Counted from the stretch's first letter, positions 45,463 through 54,678 are shown. The stretch is 64,000 bases of DNA from Hyphomonadaceae bacterium (GCA_016714495.1 JADKDU010000006.1:1-64000), one strand, 5' to 3'. Notes: generated by a model not told the origin, from the letters alone. Numbers and translations are program-made.

Positions 45463-46317
45463 TCAAGGCAATACGCCCAGACCGTAGTGGATCATGCATT
45501 CGGATTCACGCCCCCGCACCACGCGCTTGCCTTTCGTGGGGCCGTGAGTTTCAGTAACCACTGTGCACTGCCAATCGGGCGCGGACTCATGCATCACATG
45601 CAGGACGACCCAGTCGTCCGTGCGATGCAACTCATGGGCGCGCGCCGTATTGGAGAAGAGCGCCGTGAAGTGCCAACCCTTACGGTGCATGTGCATGACG
45701 GGAAGCCAGGCGAGGCCGCGGGGGTTGAAACGCCGGGGCGCAATGAGCTTAAGCTCATTGCGCGCAGCCTTGCTCCGGTAGAGCGCATCGACTTCAAGAA
45801 GCAGATCGATCGGCGGGACGCGGCCCCCTGCGACGCGGCCACGCAGGCTGCGGAGCCGTTCCTGCAACGCGGCGCGAAGGGCCTCAACGCGGCGCGGTCC
45901 GAAGCCCGCCATACTCTCCAGGCGTCCATCATTGGCGGCGGCCTCCAATTCTTCGAGCGTGTCGACATGCAGCTGACGGTGGAAGCGTTGAGCCGTCTCG
46001 CGCCCGACGCCGGGCACGCTCATGAACAGGACTTCTGGATCGAGTTCGCCCGTAAGACGGTCAAGCGCATCCCAGTGACCCGTCGTGACCATTTGCGAAA
46101 TGGCCGCTGCAATGCCGCGGCCAATCGCAGGCAGAGCGACCAGCGCATTCACGCCGCCGGATGACAGGATTTCATCGACAGGGCGCTCGAGGGATTCAAC
46201 CATCGGCGCCGCCCTGCGATAGGCCGCCGACCGGAACCCGCCCTCCCCCTGATGCTCGAGCAGTTCGGCCATCTGAAGGAGCCGGGCGGCGATGCGCACA
46301 TTCAATCTGTGGTTCAT
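45463..46317 (-). CDS. Helix-hairpin-helix protein resembling the N-terminal part of PolX-type polymerases
   Basis: A 284-aa cytoplasmic protein. The N-terminal 8-kDa-like domain (RIAARLLQMAELLEHQGEGGFR) and tandem helix-hairpin-helix elements (VALPAIGRGIAAAISQM, FMSVPGVGRETAQRFH, MAGFGPRRVEALRAAL) are the DNA-binding part of PolX-family enzymes. No nucleotidyltransferase or PHP domain follows; the C-terminal part is unlike them. It may bind gapped DNA. An FNR-like box lies 60.5 bp upstream of 46317, a start preceded by GGAGG. Confidence 0.78.
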   Translation of the reverse strand: MNHRLNVRIAARLLQMAELLEHQGEGGFRSAAYRRAAPMVESLERPVDEILSSGGVNALVALPAIGRGIAAAISQMVTTGHWDALDRLTGELDPEVLFMSVPGVGRETAQRFHRQLHVDTLEELEAAANDGRLESMAGFGPRRVEALRAALQERLRSLRGRVAGGRVPPIDLLLEVDALYRSKAARNELKLIAPRRFNPRGLAWLPVMHMHRKGWHFTALFSNTARAHELHRTDDWVVLHVMHESAPDWQCTVVTETHGPTKGKRVVRGRESECMIHYGLGVLP

Positions 46318-46370
46318 GACACGGCCTCCGAATATCGAGGCTAGCTTGCCGCTCAACGGTCGATGTCGGC

Positions 46371-46384
46371 TTGATCCAGCACAA
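46371..46384 (-). promoter_or_regulatory. FNR/FixK-like box before the helix-hairpin-helix gene
   Basis: TTGATCCAGCACAA; left half perfect, right half degenerate. Its centre is 60.5 bp upstream of the gene at 46317. Confidence 0.45.
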
Positions 46385-46431
46385 CAGAACGGCAGGTCAG
46401 GCAGAAGCGCAAACTCATGATCGATGGGATC

Positions 46432-46445
46432 TTGATCTGCATCAG
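46432..46445 (+). promoter_or_regulatory. FNR/FixK-like box before the 46500 lipoprotein
   Basis: TTGATCTGCATCAG; one base from consensus in the right half. Centre 61.5 bp upstream of the ATG at 46500. Confidence 0.7.
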
Positions 46446-46499
46446 CCGTGAAGGCGGAAAAGCTGCCAGCCTGAAGAGAGTGACAAGTGGAGACTCAGA

Positions 46500-47105
46500 A
46501 TGGCCCGTTGGTTGGCGTGGAGCGCGCTAATCGCGCTAATCGCGTCTGTTTCAGGCTGCGTTGCGAGCCCGTGCGATTGTCTTCCCCGGGACGCCGCACG
46601 CATTCTCCCAAGAGCACAGGCAATCGCCTACGGGGAAACACCCCCGCCGCTTCCCCTGCGCATTCCCATCAAGGGCGTCATGGCGGGCATCATCGACTTT
46701 TCCGCTCATGGCGTCTTTACGCTCGCTATCTCCGACAAGCCGCTGACGGATTCTGACTGGACCGCGGCGGGTCTTGCCTCGATCAATCTGATCGGCTCGG
46801 CTAGTCTTATCACCCTCCCTGGGTCCGGCCCCGACGACGCGGACTGGATTGCAACACCTGAGTGGCAAGTCTGGGCCAAGACCTTCCAGCAGGCCAGCAT
46901 CACAACCGCAATCGCGATCCGGGGCAAGAACCAGGCAGGCTTCCTTGCGGCGGCGAACACGCTCGCTGATGCGTGCCAGTCCTGTCATAGCCGCTTTCGC
47001 ACAATCGGGCGGCCCGATGCATCCGAAATGGCGTCCAAGCCCGCGCCAGCCGAACTTGCGGCTTTCGTTCGGGCCTGGCCATCGTCTCGTGCATTGGAGC
47101 GCTGA
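46500..47105 (+). CDS. Cytochrome c'-like lipoprotein, paralogue of 56633-57190
   Basis: A 201-aa exported protein. The leader ends in lipobox VSGC. The mature part shares blocks with the protein at 56633: GVMAGIIDFSAHGVFTLAISDKPLTDSDW, SASLITLPGSGPDDADW, and a single heme-type CQSCH close to the C-terminus. Heme near the C-terminal end of a helical bundle resembles cytochrome c'. The product is probably a periplasmic heme protein, perhaps binding NO or other gas. GGAGACTCAGA is its ribosome site. Confidence 0.78.
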   Translation: MARWLAWSALIALIASVSGCVASPCDCLPRDAARILPRAQAIAYGETPPPLPLRIPIKGVMAGIIDFSAHGVFTLAISDKPLTDSDWTAAGLASINLIGSASLITLPGSGPDDADWIATPEWQVWAKTFQQASITTAIAIRGKNQAGFLAAANTLADACQSCHSRFRTIGRPDASEMASKPAPAELAAFVRAWPSSRALER

Positions 47106-47280
47106 CGCGCGCAAAGGAAATCAGTGTCATGCAACACCTGTTGCGCAGGCGTCCGCGATGATGTTGGCTTGCGCGGCGATTGCCTTGAATCGGAGGACCG
47201 CAAAGCATCTCGCCCTGGGTGCGAGACCCGCAGTAGGTGAGATCGTCGGCGACACTCAACGGCGATCGACGGCGCCCCAG

Positions 47281-48120
47281 TTAGTGCGACACGAGCATGG
47301 GCACGGGCGCATCAGCAAGAAGATTTCGGCTGACGCCGCCGAGGACGAATTCCTGAAGACGAGAATGACCAAAGAGCCCAAGCACCGCAAGGTCGGCGCC
47401 GGTGCGAGCGATCTGATAACGAATAACGTCCGCAGCTGAGAGATCTTCCTCGGCGGCGACGATGAGTTGGGCAGGCTTGCAGCCATGCGCCTTGAGCTGC
47501 CTCTGGAGCATCGTATCGAGGGCGCCTGGCGCATTCTTGGAAACGGTCAGGAATGTCACCTCGGTCGCTTCCGTCAGGAACGGCCACGCATCGTTGAGGA
47601 CACGCGCCGGCTCGCGCGCTTCCTTCCAGGCGACAAGAACGCGACGCCCGCCCCAGTTCGGCGCAAGAGCCTTTGGCGCGATAAGCATGGGCGCGCCGCT
47701 GGCCATGCCAACGCGTGCAGCGCTTAGGGTCGAACTGCCGAGCGCCGCCTTCATGGTGGCGGGTAGGATGGACAGGTCATGCCGGCGCGCGCAGGCGATC
47801 AGTTCGTCCTCGGAATCGCCATTCACATCGAGCCAGCTGCAAGGGCAGTCGGCGCCCCGGGCCAGCGCTTCAAACATCACGCGCAGCGCTGCGGACGTCT
47901 TTGTCGTCTCCTTGCCCCTGTCATCCAGATACTGCTGGATGACGTCGCCCGGGGTGATCGCAAAGCCATCGCCGATCATGAATGCGGGAATGATGACGGT
48001 CTTGAGGAAAACGCCCGTGATCGACGCCTTGAAGCGGGCGGCGGTTGCGACGGCCATGGCGGCCCGCGCCTTGCCCGCCTCAGAGTCGTCGACCTCCACC
48101 AGGATGGTGCGATAGCTCAT
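47281..48120 (-). CDS. Tandem universal stress protein
   Basis: A 279-aa protein with two UspA domains. The N-terminal domain starts SYRTILVEVDDSEAGKARA. The C-terminal domain carries the ATP-binding G-x2-G-x9-G-S/T pattern (VLGLFGHSRLQEFVLGGVSRN). A perfect FNR/FixK box is centred 58.5 bp upstream of the ATG, so it is probably induced at low oxygen. Three more intact tandem Usp genes lie in this island. Confidence 0.92.
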   Translation of the reverse strand: MSYRTILVEVDDSEAGKARAAMAVATAARFKASITGVFLKTVIIPAFMIGDGFAITPGDVIQQYLDDRGKETTKTSAALRVMFEALARGADCPCSWLDVNGDSEDELIACARRHDLSILPATMKAALGSSTLSAARVGMASGAPMLIAPKALAPNWGGRRVLVAWKEAREPARVLNDAWPFLTEATEVTFLTVSKNAPGALDTMLQRQLKAHGCKPAQLIVAAEEDLSAADVIRYQIARTGADLAVLGLFGHSRLQEFVLGGVSRNLLADAPVPMLVSH

Positions 48121-48171
48121 TGCGCCTGCCTCTTTGCTGAGTGAGTGGTAGAGGCGCCAGCCCCAAGCGTC

Positions 48172-48185
48172 TTGATCATGATCAA
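48172..48185 (-). promoter_or_regulatory. Perfect FNR/FixK box of the 47281 universal stress gene
   Basis: TTGATCATGATCAA matches TTGAT-N4-ATCAA exactly. Centre 58.5 bp upstream of the Usp ATG at 48120. Confidence 0.85.
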
Positions 48186-48633
48186 GCCGAAGCAGATCTG
48201 AAACCGAGCCTCATCAAGCAAGGCGGCTCTTGCGCAGGATCCAGCGCATGATCTTCCCCCCCGCGTCCTGGGAAGCTCCGTGCGGATCTGGATTATATCA
48301 GGCGGTGCGAGCGTTCCGGTTGCGCGACGCACTTCGCCTGGATCCCCGGGCTCAGGTTCGTCCGCCTTCGGTATCAGCCATGCGATGTGAATGAAATCGA
48401 CTTGGCGAACGCGGATCAGAATGATCTCGAAATCGACTGACGGCTGGAGGCGCGCAATCATCATCTAGCCCAGGTTTTCGACTACTCTGTCGCGCCCGGC
48501 CGCATGATGGACAACCTCGCCGTTCTTGTGTTCGCTCCTGGTCTGCTCCCTCGCCGCAGCTGCCGCGCCACGGCATGCCACATCTCGTTTTCCACCCTAT
48601 CGCCAGCGCCCGCGCCCGCGGCCGGCAGGCTGT
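48186..48633. other. Gap between divergent stress genes with no recognised gene
   Basis: About 450 bases without a convincing gene. A minus-strand frame (48117-48464) overlaps the perfect FNR box and is unlikely to be coding. A plus-strand frame that ends at about 48440 has no start codon and may be a decayed gene. Confidence 0.45.
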
Positions 48634-48647
48634 CTGATCTGCGTCAA
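48634..48647 (+). promoter_or_regulatory. FNR/FixK-like box before the FixL-like kinase
   Basis: CTGATCTGCGTCAA; the first base and the eleventh deviate from consensus. Centre 69.5 bp upstream of the ATG at 48710. Confidence 0.45.
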
Positions 48648-48709
48648 GGCGATCGGCGCCGACTTCCCGGACGTTGATACGCAACAAGGGGCTTCAGGTC
48701 AGTTTCAGG

Positions 48710-50353
48710 ATGTCATCCAGCAATGTGTCGCGCCCGCCTGACCACGCGGCTCCCGCGGAGAGGAAGGATTCGATAGCATCAGCTGGCGCCTTCCAGTTGT
48801 CGGACGCGATGTTGCAAGCCTTGATATCTGACACCCGGTTCCTCATCGTGCCAGAGACGATGGTCGATGGTCTGATCGTCATCGATACGAAAGGCACGAT
48901 CACCTATGTTAATCCGGCCTGCACCAACCTGTTCCTCCATGCGCGGGAAGACCTGATTGGACGGAACGTCAAGATGTTGATGCCCCCGCCTTTCCAGGAT
49001 GAGCATGACAGCTATCTGGGCAGACACAGGGAGGCGGGCGTCAGGCGGATCATCGGGATCGGCAGGGAGCTCCAGGGCCTCAAGGCGGACGGCACGATCT
49101 TTCCGATGTACCTGTCGGTCGGTGAGGCGCATGCGGGGGATGCGGACATTTTTGTCGGCATCATCTACGATCTGACAGAGAAGAAAGCGGCCGAGGAAGT
49201 CATCCTGCACCACCAGAAGCTCGACACCATAGGCCAGCTGTCGGGAGGGATCGCCCACGATTTTAACAACATCCTCAGTGTGATCGGCGGTAATCTCGAA
49301 CTCATCGGGGGGGGCGATCTGCCGCCAGCAGCGCGGCGGGCTCTGGTCCGGGCACAGGATGCAGCGACGCGCGCGGCCCGCATCACGCATCGGCTGCTCG
49401 CATTTGCGCGCCGCCAGCCCCTGAGTTCCCGAGCGATCGACATCAACGAAGCGCTCGAAGAGATGTCGCACATGCTTCAGCGTGCAATCGGCGAAACCGT
49501 CGACATCCAGATGCATCTGTCTCCGGACGCCGGGATTGCACAGACCGATATCGACCAGTTCGAAAACGCAATTCTCAATCTTGCTGTCAATGCGCGCGAC
49601 GCTATGCCGTCCGGCGGCGTGGTCACCCTCGAAACGCAAGCGGTGCGATTCGATGACGATGTCAGGACCGCGCAGGAAGCGCCGCCGGGAGACTATATCC
49701 GCGTCTCGGTCTCGGATACCGGCATCGGCATGTCGCCGGAGGTCCGGGAAAGAGCTATCGAACCTTTCTTCACCACTAAGGACATCGGGGCCGGCACGGG
49801 ACTCGGCCTTAGCATGGTCTATGGCTTCATGAAGCAGACCGGCGGCCACGCCAGGCTGGACAGCGAGGTTGGCCATGGCACCCGGGTCAGCCTGTTCTTC
49901 CCGAGATCAGCAGGCGCCGCAGGCGTCGATCCCGCCAGCTTCGAGACATCGACGCCATCGGCGCGCGGAGAAACGCTTCTCGTGGTCGAGGACGATGCGG
50001 ACGTGCGGGTGATTACCGTCTCACGGCTCGAGGGTCTGGGTTATCGTGTCAAGATCGCCGTGGACGGCGCTTCCGCCCTCCGCGTCTTGCAGACCTCGCC
50101 AGGCATCGACCTGGCTCTGATCGATATTGTGATGCCCGGCGGGATGGATGGCCACGCGCTTGCGGACGAGATCGAGCGGACAGCGCCTGGCGTCAAGATC
50201 ATTCTGACGTCGGGCTATTCACCGCGGATGGCGGCGTCCGGCGAGCAAATTCATCGCCCTTTCCTGCCAAAGCCAGCCAGCCGCGCCCAGATGGCGCAAC
50301 TTGTCCGACGGCTTCTCGACGGCGAGACTGCGGGTTCAACGCCCCGATCCTGA
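48710..50353 (+). CDS. FixL-like heme-PAS sensor histidine kinase with receiver domain
   Basis: A 547-aa oxygen-sensor hybrid kinase. The PAS domain (about 43-155) carries the FixL signature: EHDSYL with the expected heme-ligand His (His99), RRIIGIGRE and GTIFPMYLSVGEA. Histidine-kinase boxes are IAHDFNN (His183), NLAVNARDA, DTGIGM and GTGLGLSM. The receiver has Asp472 in LIDIVMPGG and the conserved Lys in FLPKP. No FixJ is adjacent; the receiver resembles hybrid FixL proteins. The FixK-like gene follows at 51130, after a decayed gap. The ATG at 48710 is preferred over TTG 48674. Confidence 0.9.
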   Translation: MSSSNVSRPPDHAAPAERKDSIASAGAFQLSDAMLQALISDTRFLIVPETMVDGLIVIDTKGTITYVNPACTNLFLHAREDLIGRNVKMLMPPPFQDEHDSYLGRHREAGVRRIIGIGRELQGLKADGTIFPMYLSVGEAHAGDADIFVGIIYDLTEKKAAEEVILHHQKLDTIGQLSGGIAHDFNNILSVIGGNLELIGGGDLPPAARRALVRAQDAATRAARITHRLLAFARRQPLSSRAIDINEALEEMSHMLQRAIGETVDIQMHLSPDAGIAQTDIDQFENAILNLAVNARDAMPSGGVVTLETQAVRFDDDVRTAQEAPPGDYIRVSVSDTGIGMSPEVRERAIEPFFTTKDIGAGTGLGLSMVYGFMKQTGGHARLDSEVGHGTRVSLFFPRSAGAAGVDPASFETSTPSARGETLLVVEDDADVRVITVSRLEGLGYRVKIAVDGASALRVLQTSPGIDLALIDIVMPGGMDGHALADEIERTAPGVKIILTSGYSPRMAASGEQIHRPFLPKPASRAQMAQLVRRLLDGETAGSTPRS

Positions 50354-50847
50354 TGCTCGGACGTCCGATGCGAGGACATAGCCTTCTCCTGGGGCGATCT
50401 GGATGCTCGCCTCCATCCCCTGCCGATGGCGACGATCCAAGACGACGCTTGTCGTGGATGCGTCGCGCTCGACCTCAAATATGCGACGCGTGCATCAGCG
50501 CGATCACATTGAAGTCGAGAAGCGGCATCGCTTCGACGCCGATATGGGCGCCGTTCAAATCATCTGCGCGTGCGCTGCTGTCATAGCGCGACAGGGACGG
50601 TGTTCGTCGGCAGCGCATCCGGCGGACTCTTCGATTTGTGATCGATGCGTGGCGCGAGGCGCATTCTCACATCACGCGTTGCCGACCGCCGGCGATCAGG
50701 TCGGGATCCTGTTCCGGCTGACCTCACCTTTTCGTTTCGGCGTCTCGTCTGGTTGTGCAGGCGCCACGTCGGGCGTTGCGCATGCCGAAATTGCGTCCAC
50801 TGACAGCATGGGCGAGGCGATGGCGTCACGGCGAAGCAATTGCATGT
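50354..50847. other. Decayed gap downstream of the kinase
   Basis: About 490 bases between the kinase and the truncated universal-stress fragment. A minus-strand frame at about 50360-50485 (VVLDRRHRQGMEASIQIAPG) vaguely resembles HlyD-type adaptor C-termini but is too weak to call. Otherwise it holds nothing recognisable. Confidence 0.4.
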
Positions 50848-50946
50848 CTAGCCCTTTTTCATGATGACGGCCCTGGGCGACATCAGAACCCGAGCACGTG
50901 ATGGCGCAAGAATGTCGCGTGTCACGCCGCCGAATGCAATTTCCCA
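50848..50946 (-). pseudogene. C-terminal fragment of a universal stress protein
   Basis: Thirty-two codons, WEIAFGGVTRDIL through ARVLMSPRAVIMKKG, match the last strand of the tandem universal stress proteins (compare SEVIFGGVTREIL of the gene at 59346). A stop precedes it, so only the 3' end of the gene remains. This fragment is too short for normal gene finders. Confidence 0.7.
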
Positions 50947-51019
50947 TCAACACCCCGGAACGCATGACCGCCATCCTTGTGAAGCCCGCTGACGTCTGAA
51001 GTTGTGTGGGATTCTCGCC

Positions 51020-51033
51020 TTGCACGGGATCAA
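51020..51033 (+). promoter_or_regulatory. FNR/FixK-like box upstream of the fixK-like gene
   Basis: TTGCACGGGATCAA; the right half is perfect, the left half partly matches. Centre 103.5 bp upstream of the ATG at 51130; may support autoregulation. Confidence 0.35.
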
Positions 51034-51129
51034 GCGGCGGTGCGGCCCAGAATTGTCACGTTCTGTCACCTTGCCCGACATAATCCGGCAAACGCCTGCA
51101 AGGATCGGGGTCCAGCGTCCGTTCATCAG

Positions 51130-51852
51130 ATGGAAAAGAGTGATCAGATGTGCATCGCAGGCGGACGGGTCGAAGATCTGACGGCAACCAAGGCGCCCCA
51201 CATCACCAGCCAGTCCTCGGACCGGACAATGGTTCGCCGGGTCATGACGCATGACCATCTATTCTACCAAGGCGATGAACGTGATTTCATCTATGTCGTA
51301 CAGAGCGGATGGGTCAAACTCTACCGCACCCTCATCGACGGCCAACGTCAGGTTGTCGGCTTCGCCAATCCGGGGTCGATTCTCGGCCTCGAATCGGATG
51401 GCGAGCACACCAGCGGCTGCGAGGCCATCACGGCTGCGACCGTCCGGGCAATTCCGGTCTCGCGCCTGGCTGAGGTTTGCCGTCAGGACGCCGCCTTCGC
51501 CGAGCACATTCTGCGCCAGATCGGCCGGCAGCTCGGCGCGGCCCAGGCGCAGCTGGCGACGGTTGGCGCCCAGTCCGCCGACCAGAAGCTCGCAACTTTT
51601 CTTCTGTCCATTGCGGACCTTTGCAACGTGTCTCCTGCCGGCGACTTCGACCTGCCGATGCGGCGTGGCGATATGGCGGAATTCCTCGGCCTCCGGCTCG
51701 AGACGATTTCGCGCAAGATGTCTGATTTTCAACGCCGCGGCTGGATCACCATGACCTCGCTCTATCATTGCCGCCTGGTTCGGCGCGAGGTGCTCGAAGA
51801 TCTCGCTGCTGGCGGCGACCTTGAAGACGCGACGATGCTTCGCGTGTCTTAA
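51130..51852 (+). CDS. FixK-type Crp/Fnr regulator
   Basis: A 240-aa regulator with a cyclic-nucleotide-fold sensor domain (about 28-140) and a C-terminal winged helix. The recognition helix LGLRLETISRKMSDF carries E191, S194 and R195, the E-x-x-S-R set that reads TTGAT half-sites. The N-terminus has only one Cys (Cys8), so it cannot hold FNR's Fe-S cluster; it should sense through level or modification, like FixK. The neighbouring ACS-GNAT gene starts 27 bases later and is likely cotranscribed. It probably acts on the boxes listed here. Confidence 0.88.
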   Translation: MEKSDQMCIAGGRVEDLTATKAPHITSQSSDRTMVRRVMTHDHLFYQGDERDFIYVVQSGWVKLYRTLIDGQRQVVGFANPGSILGLESDGEHTSGCEAITAATVRAIPVSRLAEVCRQDAAFAEHILRQIGRQLGAAQAQLATVGAQSADQKLATFLLSIADLCNVSPAGDFDLPMRRGDMAEFLGLRLETISRKMSDFQRRGWITMTSLYHCRLVRREVLEDLAAGGDLEDATMLRVS

Positions 51853-51878
51853 CGCGCTCCAAAGGCACGAGGCTGTCT

Positions 51879-54557
51879 ATGACAACCCGGAACCTTGACG
51901 CCCTGTTTCATCCCGCGGCGATCGCCCTGATCGGGGCAAGCGAAGAAGCGCGGGCGGTTGGCGCGGTCGCGGCAAAGAACATGCTTGGCGGAGGTTTCGC
52001 CGGCCGCGTCATGCTGGTGAACCCCCACCACGTCGAGGTTTTTGGTGCGTGCTGCTATGCGTCCGTCGCATCGCTTCCCGAGCGACCTGACCTGGCTGTC
52101 ATCGCAACACCGGCGCCGACCGTCCCGGGGCTGGTCGCAGATCTTGCGAAGGCGGGATGCCGGGCCGTGATCGTCCTTACGGCGGGGCTTTCCCCCGAAC
52201 TCCGCCAGCAGATGCTTGACGCCGCGCGGCCGACCCTGATGCGGATCCTTGGGCCCAACTGCCTCGGGCTCCTGTCGCCTGCCGCCGGCATCAACGCAAG
52301 TTTCGCACAGGCGGCCGCGCATCCTGGCGGCCTTGCGCTTCTGTCGCAATCTGGCGCCGTCGCCACCGTCATGCTCGACTGGGCCAATGCGGCAGGGGTC
52401 GGCTTCTCCCATATCGTCTCGCTCGGCGACATGTCCGACATCGATTTCGGAGACTGTCTCGACTATCTCGCGTTCGATCCAGCGACACACGCCATCCTGA
52501 TTTACGCCGAAAGCGTCTCGAACGCGCGAAAGTTCATGTCCGCCGCACGGATCGCGGCGCGCGCCAAACCGGTCATCATCGTCAAGAGCGGCCGGAGTTC
52601 TGCCGGCGCGAGTGCCGCGACATCTCATACCGGCGCGCTCGCAGGCTCGGACCTTGTTTATGACGCGGCCATCCGGCGCGCCGGCGCCCTGCGCGTCGAT
52701 ACGCTGCGCGACCTCTTCGACGCCGCCGAAGGATTGACGGGTCGTCCCGCTTTCCCGGACGACCGCCTGATGATCATCACCAATGGCGGCGGGCTCGGCG
52801 TCCTCGCCGCGGACGAACTGGCTCTGCGCGGAGGCGAACTTGCGCTGCTGAGCAATGCAACCAAATCTGCGCTCGACAAGGTTCTTCCCCCATCCTGGTC
52901 CAAATCCAATCCCATCGACATCCTCGGCGATGCGCAAGAGGATCGTTATGAAGCCGCGTTGGCGGCGCTCGCGGCGCAGTGTCCCGATCAGGCCGTTCTG
53001 GTGGTGAACTGCCCGACCGGTGTTTCAGACAGCGTCGCCGCGGCAGACGCCGTTATCCGCGCGGCGGCGCAAGCATCGCGCCTTCGCATATCGTGTTGCT
53101 GGTCCGGCGGATCGGCCGCGGCGGCCGGGCGGGCAATGCTTGCGGCCGCCGGACTGCCTGTTTATGACACGCCTGAGGCGGCCGTTCACATGTTCCAGCG
53201 CCGTGTCGAGCATGCGCGAAACCGGTCGCTGCTCGCGCAGGCGCCGCCGGCCGGAGGCTCCGCGGGTTCCGCTCACGCGGCAGGCCTTGCCAAGAGCATC
53301 ATCGCGAGCGTCCTGAAGGAGGGGCGCTCGACGCTCACCGGGCCGGAATCGCGCGGCGTTCTGGAGGCTTATGGCATTCACGTGACGCAGGCGCGCGTCG
53401 CGGGCACGCCCGCGGCGGCCGGAGCAGCCGCCCAACACCTCAACGGGCCTGTCGCGCTCAAGATCCTGTCCCGCGACATCACGCACAAGAGCGACGTCAG
53501 CGGCGTTCGTCTTGGCCTCTCCGGCGCTAACGCCGTGCGGCAGGCCGCTGAAGAGATGCTGAAGGCCGTACGCGCTAGCGCGCCAAAGGCCCACGTCGAC
53601 GGCTTTACAGTCGAGCCGATGATTTCGCGGCCGATGGCCGTCGAGGTGCTGGCCGGAATCGCGAGCGATCCCACGTTCGGCCCGAGCATCCTGTTCGGAC
53701 AGGGCGGCGTCGCAACCGAGATTATCGGCGACCGCGCGATCGCCCTGCCCCCGCTCAATGCGCCGCTGGCGCGCGATCTGGTTTCACGCACGCGCGTATC
53801 GCGTCTGCTTGCGGGCTACCGAGATAGACCGCCAGCGAATGCCGACGCCATCGACGCCGTGCTGATTGCGCTGTCCGATCTGGCCGCGGACATTCCCGAA
53901 GTCGCCGAACTCGATATCAATCCGCTGCTGGTCGACGCAAATGGTGCGATCGCGCTCGATGCGCGCATAGTCGTCCGGCCCGCGTCTTCGCCCGGCGCAG
54001 CGCGCCTGGCGATCCGCCCTTACCCGGCCAAACTTCAGCGCGCCGTCGAGTTCGCTGATGCGGCCTATACAATCCGCGCCATCCTGCCCGAGGACGGCGC
54101 CCGCCTTATCGAGATGGCGCGCCTGACAAGCGAGGCGGACCTGCGGTTCCGGTTTCATGGCAGCATGCGTAGTCTCTCGCCCGACCTGGCCAACCGTCTG
54201 GCGCAGATCGACTATGACCGGGAGATGGGGCTGGTCGCAGAGGAAAAGGACGGACGGCTCGCGGGCGTCGTCCGCCTCGCTTTCGATCCCGAAATCGCTA
54301 CGGCGGAGATCGCCCTCCTGGTGAGATCAGATGCACAGCAGCGCGGGCTCGGCCGTCATCTGATTAGCGAGGCGCTCAGCTACGCGCGCTCGCGCGGCGC
54401 GAGCTTGGTGTTTGGCGACATCATGCGGGACAATGGGCGTGCGCTTGACCTCTGTGTCCATCTCGGCGCGCGCCGGGCGGCCTCGCCAAACGGCGCATCT
54501 CTCTGCCGCGTCGAGTTTGATTTTCATGCATCTCAACCTGCCGCTGCACAGGCCTGA
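51879..54557 (+). CDS. ADP-forming acyl-CoA synthetase fused to a GNAT acetyltransferase (Pat-like)
   Basis: An 892-aa protein. Residues 1-130 form a CoA-binding domain, followed by the succinyl-CoA-ligase-like region with SHTGALAG (His250, the phospho-His position of ADP-forming synthetases). The ATP-grasp part follows (about 490-690, SRDITHKSDVSGVRLGL), and the C-terminal GNAT domain has the acetyl-CoA loop RSDAQQRGLGRHL. Pat/YfiQ proteins have this architecture but often lack the catalytic His; here it is retained. It probably acetylates and switches off metabolic enzymes, and may also make acyl-CoA. Cotranscribed with the fixK-like gene. Confidence 0.9.
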   Translation: MTTRNLDALFHPAAIALIGASEEARAVGAVAAKNMLGGGFAGRVMLVNPHHVEVFGACCYASVASLPERPDLAVIATPAPTVPGLVADLAKAGCRAVIVLTAGLSPELRQQMLDAARPTLMRILGPNCLGLLSPAAGINASFAQAAAHPGGLALLSQSGAVATVMLDWANAAGVGFSHIVSLGDMSDIDFGDCLDYLAFDPATHAILIYAESVSNARKFMSAARIAARAKPVIIVKSGRSSAGASAATSHTGALAGSDLVYDAAIRRAGALRVDTLRDLFDAAEGLTGRPAFPDDRLMIITNGGGLGVLAADELALRGGELALLSNATKSALDKVLPPSWSKSNPIDILGDAQEDRYEAALAALAAQCPDQAVLVVNCPTGVSDSVAAADAVIRAAAQASRLRISCCWSGGSAAAAGRAMLAAAGLPVYDTPEAAVHMFQRRVEHARNRSLLAQAPPAGGSAGSAHAAGLAKSIIASVLKEGRSTLTGPESRGVLEAYGIHVTQARVAGTPAAAGAAAQHLNGPVALKILSRDITHKSDVSGVRLGLSGANAVRQAAEEMLKAVRASAPKAHVDGFTVEPMISRPMAVEVLAGIASDPTFGPSILFGQGGVATEIIGDRAIALPPLNAPLARDLVSRTRVSRLLAGYRDRPPANADAIDAVLIALSDLAADIPEVAELDINPLLVDANGAIALDARIVVRPASSPGAARLAIRPYPAKLQRAVEFADAAYTIRAILPEDGARLIEMARLTSEADLRFRFHGSMRSLSPDLANRLAQIDYDREMGLVAEEKDGRLAGVVRLAFDPEIATAEIALLVRSDAQQRGLGRHLISEALSYARSRGASLVFGDIMRDNGRALDLCVHLGARRAASPNGASLCRVEFDFHASQPAAAQA

Positions 54558-54616
54558 TCCTGAACCCGCCAACCTTGCGATTGCACGCAAACGACCGAGA
54601 AAACTCGCGCAAGCGT

Positions 54617-54648
54617 GCGCCCCGCGTCCAGGGGGGAACGCGGGGCGC
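54617..54648. repeat. Strong hairpin after the ACS-GNAT gene
   Basis: Perfect 10-bp arms (54617-54626 with 54639-54648) with a 12-base loop. No T-run follows on either strand, so termination is uncertain. It could end either the acyl-CoA synthetase transcript (60 bases after its stop) or the candidate small RNA on the minus strand. Confidence 0.7.
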
Positions 54649-54678
54649 CATCGGCGTCGATCGGAGGAAGCGCCGATA

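Noticed and set aside
48117..48464. 115-codon minus-strand frame between divergent stress genes
   Set aside because: It runs through the perfect FNR/FixK box and has no recognisable domain.
50360..50490. Possible HlyD-type adaptor fragment on the minus strand
   Set aside because: Similarity limited to a loose GMEASIQIAPG-like pattern; not enough to call a pseudogene.
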